From: Psychrobacillus glaciei
GTDB taxonomy: Bacteria > Bacillota > Bacilli > Bacillales_A > Planococcaceae
Length of the DNA stretch: 64,000 bases
Direction of reading: 5' to 3'
NCBI RefSeq assembly: GCF_008973485.1
Contig: NZ_CP031223.1
Coordinates: forward strand, 3,744,001-3,808,000
Position 1 is the first letter of the stretch. Every line of letters starts with the position of its first letter. The translations under genes and the position numbers were made by a program. Under the pieces are notes generated by a model. The model was given only the letters and a program-made list of their open reading frames with translations, did no database searches and was not told the DNA's origin. This document shows, piece after piece, positions 45,663 to 53,503 of the stretch.

Positions 45663-46007
45663 CAAGCGTCCTTTAAGTGCATCTTGTCTTTACTATTTCC
45701 AGAGTGCTTTGGACGAAACATTGGCTACGCTATTACCGTTGGAATTTTTGTGGATCGTGAAGTGACTGCGTCACTTCTCGATCCATTTTTTCGGTAATCT
45801 TGTGGCAAATGTTTGTCTGTTGCCCTCTTGGAATTTGAAAGGACATAGTGCATTTGGTTTTGATAATGAGAGATAAGATGCTGTCCTATTCTTTTAAAAG
45901 CGGACGAAGATGCAATTTCGTCCGCTCAGCACTTCATTATCAATGGATACTATCTATTTTTTCTAGTACTACCTACTCTAATCATGCACCCACCGATTCA
46001 TGTATAC
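45663..46007 (+). repeat. Dispersed hairpin element, copy B
   Basis: Second full copy, with the same order of conserved blocks as copy A. Central stem GGATCGTGAAGTGAC / GTCACTTCTCGATCC with loop TGC, then ATTTTTT. Outer pairs readable by eye: ATTACCG/CGGTAAT, AAACAT/ATGTTT, CCAGAGTGC/GCCCTCTTGG, AAGTGCATC/AGTGCATTT. The second hairpin is AGCGGACGAA/TTCGTCCGCT at 45899-45926. Confidence 0.9.
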
Positions 46008-46215
46008 CGCGGACTATAGAAGTAAAAATAATCCATTTAAAGAATATACTAAGCTTTATCGCGGCGACTTCTATAAAAAAAACAAAAGTGTACTCAGCAA
46101 TATTAAAGCTGGTACCCTTGACTTAAGGAGAATATTAATTGCGGGCTTAGTTACGATGGGGATACTTTCCTATAACATGTATAGATTGTATGATTCTCTT
46201 ATTAATCCACTCTAA
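46000..46215 (+). CDS. Possible 71-residue membrane protein (uncertain)
   Basis: Open frame starting MYTADYRSKNNPFKEY and containing one hydrophobic helix (ILIAGLVTMGILSY). It begins at the 3' edge of element B and its last 23 codons overlap comFB in antisense. No ribosome-binding site precedes the ATG. Composition is protein-like (Lys-rich, then a membrane span), so it is kept at low confidence. Confidence 0.25.
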   Translation: MYTADYRSKNNPFKEYTKLYRGDFYKKNKSVLSNIKAGTLDLRRILIAGLVTMGILSYNMYRLYDSLINPL

Positions 46216-46416
46216 ATTTTCCCGTGAATTCATTCGCTCAAAAACCGAATTTCTTCCTTGTTCTGTAGTTACATAATGTGCAGGTAATGTATTTAGACTC
46301 AAAGCAATAATATCCATTTCACACTGTGCACATTTACAAAAAGTTTGATATTCGGTACCTCTCATAAGAATTGTCACAATACTTCGCACAATTTCTTCCA
46401 TAACATTTGTAAGCAA
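46147..46416 (-). CDS. ComFB-family protein (late competence/c-di-nucleotide type)
   Basis: An 89-residue protein aligning with B. subtilis ComFB: MLTNVMEEIVRSI at the start, the cysteine motif CKCAQCEMDIIALSLN and PAHYVTTEQG. The three cysteines probably bind zinc. Members of the family elsewhere have been reported to bind cyclic dinucleotides. It stands alone instead of between comFA and comFC. TTG start with AAGAGA a few bases upstream. It lies close to a chemoreceptor gene, which would suit a motility role, but this is inference. Confidence 0.8.
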   Translation of the reverse strand: MLTNVMEEIVRSIVTILMRGTEYQTFCKCAQCEMDIIALSLNTLPAHYVTTEQGRNSVFERMNSRENLEWINKRIIQSIHVIGKYPHRN

Positions 46417-46450
46417 TTTTATCTCTTCTTTCGTAAAAAAGTAACTGTAT

Positions 46451-46476
46451 GTTTAATACTTTATCCTAAAGGGTAA
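46451..46476 (+). promoter_or_regulatory. Sigma-B promoter upstream of DUF5670 gene
   Basis: GTTTAA, exactly 14 bp, GGGTAA: perfect -35, five of six -10 bases. It lies 43 bp before the start codon of a Lmo0937-like gene, a family known to be sigma-B-dependent in Listeria (recalled). Confidence 0.75.
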
Positions 46477-46518
46477 AACTTTAATAACCACATGCTCTTT
46501 AAGAAAGGATGAAATTAT

Positions 46519-46674
46519 ATGGGTAAAATTTTATGGGCTATTATCGTTATATTAATCGTATTTTGGTTACTTGGTTTAGTATTAAAGATTGGCGGAGGCC
46601 TTATTCACGCATTATTAGTTATTGCCGTGATTGTTTTTATCATCCAACTTGTTACAGGAAGAAGATCGGTCTAA
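46519..46674 (+). CDS. Lmo0937/DUF5670-family small membrane protein
   Basis: A 51-residue protein: KILWAIIVILIVFWLLGLV forms helix 1, the turn KIGGGLIHALL is the family signature, and a second helix ends in TGRRSV. GAAAGGAT precedes ATG by eight bases. Short hydrophobic stress proteins of this type are widespread in Firmicutes; the sigma-B promoter upstream and terminator downstream make it a one-gene stress unit. Molecular role unknown. Confidence 0.88.
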   Translation: MGKILWAIIVILIVFWLLGLVLKIGGGLIHALLVIAVIVFIIQLVTGRRSV

Positions 46675-46715
46675 AATGAGGGATTGCCTAATAAGCAATC
46701 CCTCATTTTATTTTT
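46673..46715. terminator. Bidirectional terminator, DUF5670 and tandem GNAT genes
   Basis: AAAATGAGGGATTGC and GCAATCCCTCATTTTATTTTT around loop CTAATAA. Confidence 0.92.
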
Positions 46716-47809
46716 GCATAAATACATGTATCTCTTAATCTTTTTCCATCAGCTGAGAGAGAATCTTTATGAAGTGTACCCTCCAATAAATAGCCAAGTC
46801 TTACCGCTACGGAGCGACTTCTTACATTTTCGCTATCACAACGAATTTCCACACGATTCGCATGTAACTCCTCAAAAGCAAATTGTGTAATACGTTCGCA
46901 GGCTTCCGTCATCAACCCTTTTCCTTCAAACTTGTTATCAATCCAATAGCCAATTTCAAATTTTCGAACATCCCAATCTATATGATGTAATTCGGAAGCC
47001 CCGACGAATTCACCTGTTTCTCTTAAAAATAAATAAAGTCGTAGATTCTTTCGTGTAATAAAATCAGCCATACCTTGACGTATATTAGTTGTCGTCTGTT
47101 CCAATGTTTGCATTTTTTGAGCCCATGGCATCCACTCTTTTAATGATTCATGCGATCCAATAACCGTTTCCCAAACTTTTGGTGCATCTTCTAACCTCGG
47201 TGCTCGAATAAGAAGCCGTTCCGTATAAAACTCCTCCGAAAAAGAGTTTAACTCATCTTTTTTCGTATTATTATTGAAACCATCGTCCCAAATAACAGGT
47301 GTAGCAGTTCCCTTTAAAAAATCATCCCTTGTCATGCCGTACGTTACTGCATCATAGTACGATTCTTCTTTTGGAGAAAACCATGCTTGACGTAACTGAG
47401 CCTCTTTCACAAATCCAGCCCTTTCAAACGTCTTTCGCATCGCAAAATTATCCTGTCTTGTATGGCCTTCTAAGCGAATTTTCACTTCAGGTAATTGAAA
47501 AATGTATTCTGCAACCATTTTCAAAGCACGTGGACCAAATCCTCTTCCACGCGCTTCATCTGCAATTCGTAAATCAAATAAAGGAATCTCATCTTGTAAA
47601 TCATAAATTTTAACAATTCCTACTTGTTCATTCTCTTCATTTTCAACCCAAAATGTCTTCACTTCGTCGGATTGATATCCGCCTTCTTCTATAGTTTTTT
47701 CAATTAGTTCTCTGGCTGGATGTGAATTTCCATGATACGGCCATGTATTAGTTGTCATGAAATGGATGAGCTGTTCTTGCTCCTCCATCGTCCACTCTGT
47801 AAGCCTCAT
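46703..47809 (-). CDS. Tandem GNAT acetyltransferase (two domains)
   Basis: A 368-residue protein made of two acetyltransferase domains. The first (about 1-165) has the acetyl-CoA loop DEARGRGFGPRALKMVAEYI; the second (about 192-368) is of the RimJ/RimL ribosomal-protein type with ERLLIRAPRLEDAP, EIGYWIDNKFEGKGLMTEA and ENVRSRSVAVRLGY. A linker rich in Asn/Lys/Glu joins them. Each half is a complete domain, so this looks like a gene fusion. GGGGGAAG precedes ATG. It lies 19 bp after the metal ATPase gene on the same strand. Confidence 0.88.
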   Translation of the reverse strand: MRLTEWTMEEQEQLIHFMTTNTWPYHGNSHPARELIEKTIEEGGYQSDEVKTFWVENEENEQVGIVKIYDLQDEIPLFDLRIADEARGRGFGPRALKMVAEYIFQLPEVKIRLEGHTRQDNFAMRKTFERAGFVKEAQLRQAWFSPKEESYYDAVTYGMTRDDFLKGTATPVIWDDGFNNNTKKDELNSFSEEFYTERLLIRAPRLEDAPKVWETVIGSHESLKEWMPWAQKMQTLEQTTTNIRQGMADFITRKNLRLYLFLRETGEFVGASELHHIDWDVRKFEIGYWIDNKFEGKGLMTEACERITQFAFEELHANRVEIRCDSENVRSRSVAVRLGYLLEGTLHKDSLSADGKRLRDTCIYAKIK

Positions 47810-47828
47810 TTTCTTCCCCCCAAACGTA

Positions 47829-49934
47829 CTACTTATGCATTTTTAATAGTCGCAAAGAATTCAACACTACTAGTAATGTCGCTCCCATATCTGCAAAGAT
47901 GGCAATCCATAACGTTAACCATCCCGGAATGATGAGTAAAAGCGCGATGATTTTTAACCCTAATGCAAACATAATATTTTCTTTGATTATATGCAATGCT
48001 TTTCGACTTAATCGAATCGTATATGGAAGTTTCTCTAAGTCATCTGCCATTAATGCAACATCTGCAGTTTCAAGTGCAGCGTCCGTTCCTGCTCCACCCA
48101 TTGCGATTCCCACAGTGGATGCAGCAAGTGCCGGTGCATCATTCACTCCATCCCCTACCATTGCAACAGCACCATATTTTTCTTTCAACACTTTAATGGC
48201 CAAAAGTTTTTGTTCGGGCATTAACCCTGCTTCTACATCGGTCATTCCTAGTTTAGCCGCAATGGCATGTGCAGTTCGTGCGTCGTCTCCGGTAAGCATG
48301 ACGGTGTGTTTAATACCTGCATTTTTAAGATCTTGTAATACTTTACCGCTCGTTGAACGAATTGAATCTGCCACTGTTATAAACCCTTTATAAACGCCTT
48401 CTTCTGCAGCAAGCATCACTGTATTTCCTTCTGATTGTAGTAGTTCAATTTTTTCAATCAGTTCATTCGAAACGACGCTTAAAGAAGTAATCCAAGAAAC
48501 ACTACCCACTGACCACTTTTTACCATCTATAATCCCTTCTGCACCTTTACCAGTGACAGATTGAAATCCTTCTATTTCAACAGTGTGAATATGTTCTCTC
48601 GATCCATATTTCACAATCGCTCGTGCAAGTGGATGTTGTGAATACGTTTCAATAGACATGACTTTTTGAATAAAATCATTGGTGGATTCAGACTCTACAA
48701 GCGTAACTTCCGGATATCCTTTTGTTAAAGTGCCCGTTTTATCAAAAGCAATTGCTTGAAGTCTACCAATTTCTTCTAAGTGAATGCCACCTTTAATGAG
48801 TACCCCTTGCTTTGCAGCGTTTCCGATTGCTGTTACGATTGCTACTGGTGTTGATACAACTAAAGCACAAGGACAACCTACAACTAGTACTGCAAGCCCT
48901 TGGTAAATCCATGTTTTCCAATCAGCTCCGAATAATGGAGGAACAATTGCTACTAGAAAAGCTATTGCAATTATTGCAGGCGTATAATATTTCGCAAATT
49001 TATCGACAAACTTTTGCGAAGGTGCTTTTTCAGCTTGCGCTTCTTCAACTAAATGAATAATCTTTGCAATTGTTGTGTCTTCTACTCTTTTCGTTACTTG
49101 TACTTCCAAAGATCCTTCTTCATTTAACGTACCAGCAAACACTTCGTCGCCAATTGTTTTCATTGCTGGGACCGCTTCTCCTGTAATAGAAGCTTGGTTA
49201 ACAGCAGATGTCCCTTTTAACACAATACCATCCATCGCAATTTTTTGCCCCGGTTTCACAATAAGCGTGTCATTTATTTGAATAAATTCAGTGTCTACTT
49301 CTACTAATTGGTTTCCTCGTCGAATCGTTGCAATTGGAGGAGCTATATCCATTAACTGACTGATCGATTGTCGTGCTTTATTCATGGAGTACGCTTCTAA
49401 AACCTCACTTACAGCGAACAAAAAGACAACAACTGCTCCTTCTCGCCATTCACCGATTATTGCGGCTCCAATAATTGCAATCGTCATAAGTGTCTTCATA
49501 TCAAAATAAAAGCGAGATAGATTAATCAGACCTCCTTTAAATAAATTGAAGCCACCAATAATGATGGAAATAACGAATAATCCAACCGCAACTGGATGCA
49601 TTTCTTCATATAAATAGGATGCGATAATTCCGATTGCTAAAAATATAAAAGAAATAGCTGTTAACACATTTTCTTTTCTCTTGAAAAAAGGAATCTTCTC
49701 TTGTGGACGTTGCTTGACCGGTACAACTTTAATGCCATCAAATGCTCCCGCTTTTTCGATTTCCTCTATTGTGGCAGTTCCAATGACTGAAACTTTGGAT
49801 GCCCCGAAGTTCACATTTGCATTCATTACATCAGGTAAATTTTTTATATTGTTTTCAAATTTCATTGCACAGTTGGCACAGGTTAGATTTTCAAGTCTAT
49901 ATTCTTTCATGGCTGCTTTGTCCAATCTTCTCAC
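47829..49934 (-). CDS. cadA: Cd/Zn/Co-exporting P1B-type ATPase
   Basis: A 701-residue heavy-metal P-type ATPase. N-terminal metal-binding domain with LTCANC (C19, C22), eight membrane helices, actuator loop TGEAVPAMK, the ion-binding CPC in VVGCPCALVVSTPV, phosphorylation site DKTGTLT and hinge GDGVNDAPALA. CPC plus a CadC-type regulator points to Cd/Zn/Pb export rather than copper. The GTG start at 49934 overlaps cadC by 38 nt; ATG 49910 (KEYRLENL) is equally possible and neither has a strong site, so coupling to cadC is likely. Confidence 0.93.
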   Translation of the reverse strand: MRRLDKAAMKEYRLENLTCANCAMKFENNIKNLPDVMNANVNFGASKVSVIGTATIEEIEKAGAFDGIKVVPVKQRPQEKIPFFKRKENVLTAISFIFLAIGIIASYLYEEMHPVAVGLFVISIIIGGFNLFKGGLINLSRFYFDMKTLMTIAIIGAAIIGEWREGAVVVFLFAVSEVLEAYSMNKARQSISQLMDIAPPIATIRRGNQLVEVDTEFIQINDTLIVKPGQKIAMDGIVLKGTSAVNQASITGEAVPAMKTIGDEVFAGTLNEEGSLEVQVTKRVEDTTIAKIIHLVEEAQAEKAPSQKFVDKFAKYYTPAIIAIAFLVAIVPPLFGADWKTWIYQGLAVLVVGCPCALVVSTPVAIVTAIGNAAKQGVLIKGGIHLEEIGRLQAIAFDKTGTLTKGYPEVTLVESESTNDFIQKVMSIETYSQHPLARAIVKYGSREHIHTVEIEGFQSVTGKGAEGIIDGKKWSVGSVSWITSLSVVSNELIEKIELLQSEGNTVMLAAEEGVYKGFITVADSIRSTSGKVLQDLKNAGIKHTVMLTGDDARTAHAIAAKLGMTDVEAGLMPEQKLLAIKVLKEKYGAVAMVGDGVNDAPALAASTVGIAMGGAGTDAALETADVALMADDLEKLPYTIRLSRKALHIIKENIMFALGLKIIALLLIIPGWLTLWIAIFADMGATLLVVLNSLRLLKMHK

Positions 49935-50283
49935 CCTCTTCTACTGCATGTTCATACGCAATTTTAACTAACTCGTTTACATGATGATCAGCTAATGAAT
50001 AGTAAACTAATTTTCCTTTGCGACGTGATTTTGCAAGAGATAAATCGCGTAAAAATCGTAAATGATGCGATGCGGTTGCTGTAGAAGATTCAATAATTTC
50101 ACTTACATCACACACACAAAGCTCTTCTTCAATTGTGAGCGCATACGCAATTTTTAATCTTGTTTCATCTGCTAATGCTTTAAAAATCAGTGCTACCTTT
50201 GTCACATCTGGCAGTTTCTTTTTTACGGAAAATACAACGTCTTCATGTACTTTCGTTACTTCACATATATCCTTCGTTTGCAC
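49897..50283 (-). CDS. cadC: ArsR/SmtB-family metal repressor CadC
   Basis: A 128-residue winged-helix repressor. The metal site motif ELCVCD (C56, C58) with the N-terminal C7 matches the Cd/Pb-sensing alpha-3N site of CadC; C11 of the plasmid pI258 protein is replaced by Val. A second Zn site is suggested by DHHVNELVKIAYEHAVEE. Recognition helix TATASHHLRFL. GTG start after GAGGTG. It precedes cadA and is flanked by two operators on its own promoter. Confidence 0.93.
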   Translation of the reverse strand: MQTKDICEVTKVHEDVVFSVKKKLPDVTKVALIFKALADETRLKIAYALTIEEELCVCDVSEIIESSTATASHHLRFLRDLSLAKSRRKGKLVYYSLADHHVNELVKIAYEHAVEEGEKIGQSSHERI

Positions 50284-50294
50284 GTTTTCACCTC

Positions 50295-50314
50295 ATTCAA
50301 ATGATCGTTTGATT
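50295..50314. promoter_or_regulatory. CadC operator 2 (downstream of promoter)
   Basis: ATTCAAATGATCGTTTGATT, the CadC-type ATTCAAA-N6-TTTGAAT pattern with one mismatch, between the -10 and the cadC start. Confidence 0.75.
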
Positions 50315-50323
50315 GTTATTCCT

Positions 50324-50352
50324 ATTATATGTTCAAACTATTCAAAACGCAA
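50324..50352 (-). promoter_or_regulatory. cadC-cadA promoter
   Basis: On the minus strand -35 TTGCGT, 17-bp spacer, -10 TATAAT. It lies exactly between the two operators. Confidence 0.8.
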
Positions 50353-50356
50353 GGAC

Positions 50357-50376
50357 ATTCAAACGGATATTTGAAT
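50357..50376. promoter_or_regulatory. CadC operator 1 (upstream of -35)
   Basis: ATTCAAACGGATATTTGAAT, perfect ATTCAAA-N6-TTTGAAT inverted repeat, almost the known CadC operator half-site sequence, next to the -35. Confidence 0.85.
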
Positions 50377-50384
50377 GTGATTAT

Positions 50385-50422
50385 TTATGCATCATTTCTG
50401 ACAGGATAGAAATGATGCATAA
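50385..50422. repeat. 15-bp perfect inverted repeat upstream of cadC
   Basis: TTATGCATCATTTCT, 8-nt loop, and its exact complement. There is no T run, so it is not a standard terminator. It sits between the cad operator and element C. Confidence 0.7.
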
Positions 50423-50439
50423 TGAACATAGGAAAAACG

Positions 50440-50738
50440 CAAAAGTCCTTTCAGTGCATTTTGTCTTTACTATTTTCAGAGTGCTTTAGACAAAGCATCA
50501 GCTACATTATTACCGTTGGAATTTTTGTGGTTCGTGAAGTGACTGCGTCACTTCACGATACATTTTTTCGGTAATCTTGTGGCGTATGTTTGTCCGTTGC
50601 CCTCTTGAAATAGGTAGTGACATGTTGCATTAGGTTTGGTTAATGAGAGATTAGATACTTTCCTATTATTTTAAAAGCGGACGAAGATACAATTTCGTCC
50701 GCTCAGCGTTTCTTTATCAATAAATGATATCTATTTTT
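50440..50738 (+). repeat. Dispersed hairpin element, copy C
   Basis: Third full copy. Central stem TCGTGAAGTGAC / GTCACTTCACGA, loop TGC; then CATTTTTTCGGTAATCTTG. Second hairpin AGCGGACGAA / TTCGTCCGCT at 50676-50704. Unlike A and B it does not follow a plus-strand gene, lying between two minus-strand genes. Confidence 0.9.
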
Positions 50739-50823
50739 TTCTCTGTTTCCGCTTACCTTGATAAGTAAAAGAAAGTACACCAATTTATTAATTGGACGAA
50801 GTATATTCTTCCCTGATTTAGGC

Positions 50824-50946
50824 TATTGATCGGAGCGGAAGGCGGCGACTCCAGCGAGAAAAGCGCGTCCAGGTGAGACCCCACAGCGAAGCGAGGAGGC
50901 TCACGGACTGCCCGCGGAAAGGGTCTGCCTGCAGCGGAAATCAACT
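50824..50946 (+). repeat. GC-rich dispersed repeat, copy 3
   Basis: GGCGGCGACTCCAGCG, GTGAGACCCCACAGCGAAGC, GAGGAGGCTCACGGAC, CCCGCGGAAAG, GCCTGCAGCGGAAATC. This is the best-preserved copy in the window; GTGAGACC / GGCTCAC can pair. Closely similar repeats occur between genes in many Bacillales (recalled). It adjoins element C. Confidence 0.8.
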
Positions 50947-51034
50947 TGTTCATAGCATAAAAGTTATATATATACTTTCTTATTCTTGCACAAAAGCGAC
51001 CATTTCTATATTAAGCAGTCGCTCATTTTGAAAT

Positions 51035-53398
51035 TTATATCGCTTTTAATATTAATTCATAACCATTTTCTATTGCACCATCAATCACCGTTGTATGATA
51101 ATTACCTTCTACCCAGTCCTTCACTTGATTGTAATACCACACTGATTTCACATGTCCACTTTGACCTGGTCCGACTATATGGTAGGTCTGAGATAAATCA
51201 GTCAAATCAGCTACGAATCGCCAAGAAGCTCCGTGATCTACTCTACCATCGTCTCCAAAAGCAGCTGCTTGAACGGTAATATTTGACCCACCAATCGGTA
51301 CTGGTTTTGGATTTAGAAGATAAGCTAAAATTGGTGATGCACCAGATAATGGATGATCAAACGTAAGTTGGTGATAATCTCCCCATTTCCACTTTTTTTC
51401 ATTCGCTCCAAACTCATTTTCTATATCTGCGACCGCTATCACGAACGAGTCGTACACCCATTTGTCCACTCCACCATATTCATCTAGCCAAGCGCTCGCT
51501 TCATCTTTGTACCCATTCCGAAGAAACTGATCGGAGATATTCCCTTTCCCTGGCAACATCTCATAAACATCTTCCGGCATTTCATCTTCCAATAAGACAT
51601 TTGGTAGCTCTTTTATCCATTTGTGAAATATGAGTGGGGCTGCTTGGTCCTTACTATCTACTTGATTCCAGTCTGTTAATAAAGCGATGATATTTTTATA
51701 CTCACCGTTTCTATCTAACTGTTCCACAGAACCGAGCATTTGTTTTAAAAACTCTCTTGCATATAAATTTGTTTGATCCATTTGCAGGTTCATCATATCT
51801 TCTTTTGTTAAATTAGATTTACTTTCTAACACTTCCGCAATTCGTTCATATCGGTAAGATTGCGCCCAAAAGTCGGTAATATGATACGGGTATGATTCAT
51901 CTATCACTTGATTATTTGCAGTAGCAATAAACCCTTCCTTAGGATTCACAACTGTGGGAAGCTCATTATACGGAACATACCCTTTCCAACCATATTGAGC
52001 CAAATCGCCTGGTACAGGCAATTGTCCATCACCCGATTTACGAATCGGTATTCGGCCGTTCGCTTTATATGCAATTGTTCCATCTTTTGCGGCAAACACA
52101 AAGTTTTGTGCTGGTGCATGGAAATCTTCTAAAGCAGTTTCGAATTCATCCCAGTTAGATGATTTATTCATTTCCAAAATGGCTTGTAACTCAAGCGTTG
52201 GCTCAAGTGCAGTCCACTGCATGGAAAACAAGGCTGAGGCTTTTTCTTGCTTGAATAAAACATCTGAAATAATAGGACCATGACGGGTGACCACTACTTT
52301 GAAGGGAACATCCTCTTGCCCTTTCACTTTAATCGGTTCATTCCGTACTTTGGCTTGCTCCCATTTCCCTTCATACAAAAACTGTGTACGGTCATCCGGA
52401 TTCGGAGTTTCGATATATAAATCCTGAACGTCTGGTCCAACATTCGTTACACCCCATGCAACCTCTTCGTTATGTCCTAAAATAATGCCTGGAATACCAG
52501 CAAAAATAACGCCACTTACATTTTGTTTTGGTGATTCTAAATGCATTTGATACCAAATAGATGGTGTACTTAATCCTAAATGCGGATCATCCGCCAGGAG
52601 AGGTAGTCCACTTTCCGTCTTCTCACCACTTACGACCCAGTTATTACTTCCATTAAATTCATTTGGCAAAATGGAAGGATCAAAATAGCCGCTTACATTT
52701 ACAGGTTTACTTAAATTAGCTTCCATTATGGCTGGTGCACCTTCAGGATAATTGATGAATAATTCCTTCGCTTTATCTTCCCCAAATTCACTTAAAGCCC
52801 AGTGCCTTAGTGCTAATAAAGACCAATTACCACCTAAATCATACGTCATGTATTTACCTATCGTTAATGAATCAATAGGTGTCCACTCTTCGGGTTCATA
52901 TCCAAGCAGTTTAAATTCATAGCTTAGCTTGTTATCCGTTTTGGCAAACGAAATAAATTCATTTACTCCTTCTGCATACCACTTCAATACATCTTTTGCC
53001 TCTGCATCATAACCATCATAGGACTTTTCAGCAGCATCTCTCAAGCTAAATGTCCGGAAAAACTTATCCGTATTTACTGCCGCTTCACCTACAACTTCCG
53101 ATAATCTTCCACTCGCTTGTCTTCTAGCTAAATCCATTTGAAAAAGCCTGTCTTGCGCTTGTACAAACCCTTGTGCACGATATAAATCTGCATCTGATGT
53201 AGCTTTAATATGAGGCACCCCAAACCCATCCCGGACAACTTTCACATCCGCATCTAGTGCACTTAAAGTAAGACTCCCCTTGATGATTGGCTTTGAGCTA
53301 GATAAATACATATTCAAACCAACAACCGCAACAACACATATCGAAAGGATAATCCCCAATACCCAAGCGACTATTTTCCACCTTTTTTTCACAATCAT
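51035..53398 (-). CDS. Penicillin acylase-family Ntn-hydrolase
   Basis: A 787-residue membrane-anchored Ntn-hydrolase. Transmembrane anchor at about 8-30, alpha chain to about residue 250, then the nucleophile Ser251 in FNGSNNWVVSGEKT, which becomes N-terminal after self-cleavage; beta-chain features include DDPHLGLSTPSIWYQMHLES and VAWGVTNVGPDVQDLYIE. The family hydrolyses amides such as penicillin G or acyl-homoserine lactones; the natural substrate is unknown. AGGAGG precedes the ATG. It has no cotranscribed partner. Confidence 0.92.
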   Translation of the reverse strand: MIVKKRWKIVAWVLGIILSICVVAVVGLNMYLSSSKPIIKGSLTLSALDADVKVVRDGFGVPHIKATSDADLYRAQGFVQAQDRLFQMDLARRQASGRLSEVVGEAAVNTDKFFRTFSLRDAAEKSYDGYDAEAKDVLKWYAEGVNEFISFAKTDNKLSYEFKLLGYEPEEWTPIDSLTIGKYMTYDLGGNWSLLALRHWALSEFGEDKAKELFINYPEGAPAIMEANLSKPVNVSGYFDPSILPNEFNGSNNWVVSGEKTESGLPLLADDPHLGLSTPSIWYQMHLESPKQNVSGVIFAGIPGIILGHNEEVAWGVTNVGPDVQDLYIETPNPDDRTQFLYEGKWEQAKVRNEPIKVKGQEDVPFKVVVTRHGPIISDVLFKQEKASALFSMQWTALEPTLELQAILEMNKSSNWDEFETALEDFHAPAQNFVFAAKDGTIAYKANGRIPIRKSGDGQLPVPGDLAQYGWKGYVPYNELPTVVNPKEGFIATANNQVIDESYPYHITDFWAQSYRYERIAEVLESKSNLTKEDMMNLQMDQTNLYAREFLKQMLGSVEQLDRNGEYKNIIALLTDWNQVDSKDQAAPLIFHKWIKELPNVLLEDEMPEDVYEMLPGKGNISDQFLRNGYKDEASAWLDEYGGVDKWVYDSFVIAVADIENEFGANEKKWKWGDYHQLTFDHPLSGASPILAYLLNPKPVPIGGSNITVQAAAFGDDGRVDHGASWRFVADLTDLSQTYHIVGPGQSGHVKSVWYYNQVKDWVEGNYHTTVIDGAIENGYELILKAI

Positions 53399-53458
53399 AT
53401 CCCCTCCTAGTTCTTAACACTAACTGACAATATACGTTTTAGTGGAAAGACCAGCATA

Positions 53459-53498
53459 AAAAAGACCTCTGAATACTAATATATTCAGAGGTCTTTTA
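53459..53498. terminator. Terminator of murB
   Basis: AAAAGACCTCTGAATA and TATTCAGAGGTCTTTT form a 16-bp stem; it lies right after the murB stop and could act in both directions. Confidence 0.92.
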
Positions 53499-53503
53499 AT
53501 ATA

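Noticed and set aside
47899-48393. 164-codon plus-strand frame opposite cadA
   Set aside because: Antisense shadow of a fully conserved P-type ATPase.
50385-50422. Reading the perfect 15-bp inverted repeat as a Rho-independent terminator
   Set aside because: There is no T tract on either strand, and no gene ends there.
50753-50953. 66-codon minus-strand frame over the GC-rich repeat
   Set aside because: The frame follows only from the GC-rich repeat sequence, which lacks stop codons; similar translations occur by chance in other copies and no start site is present.
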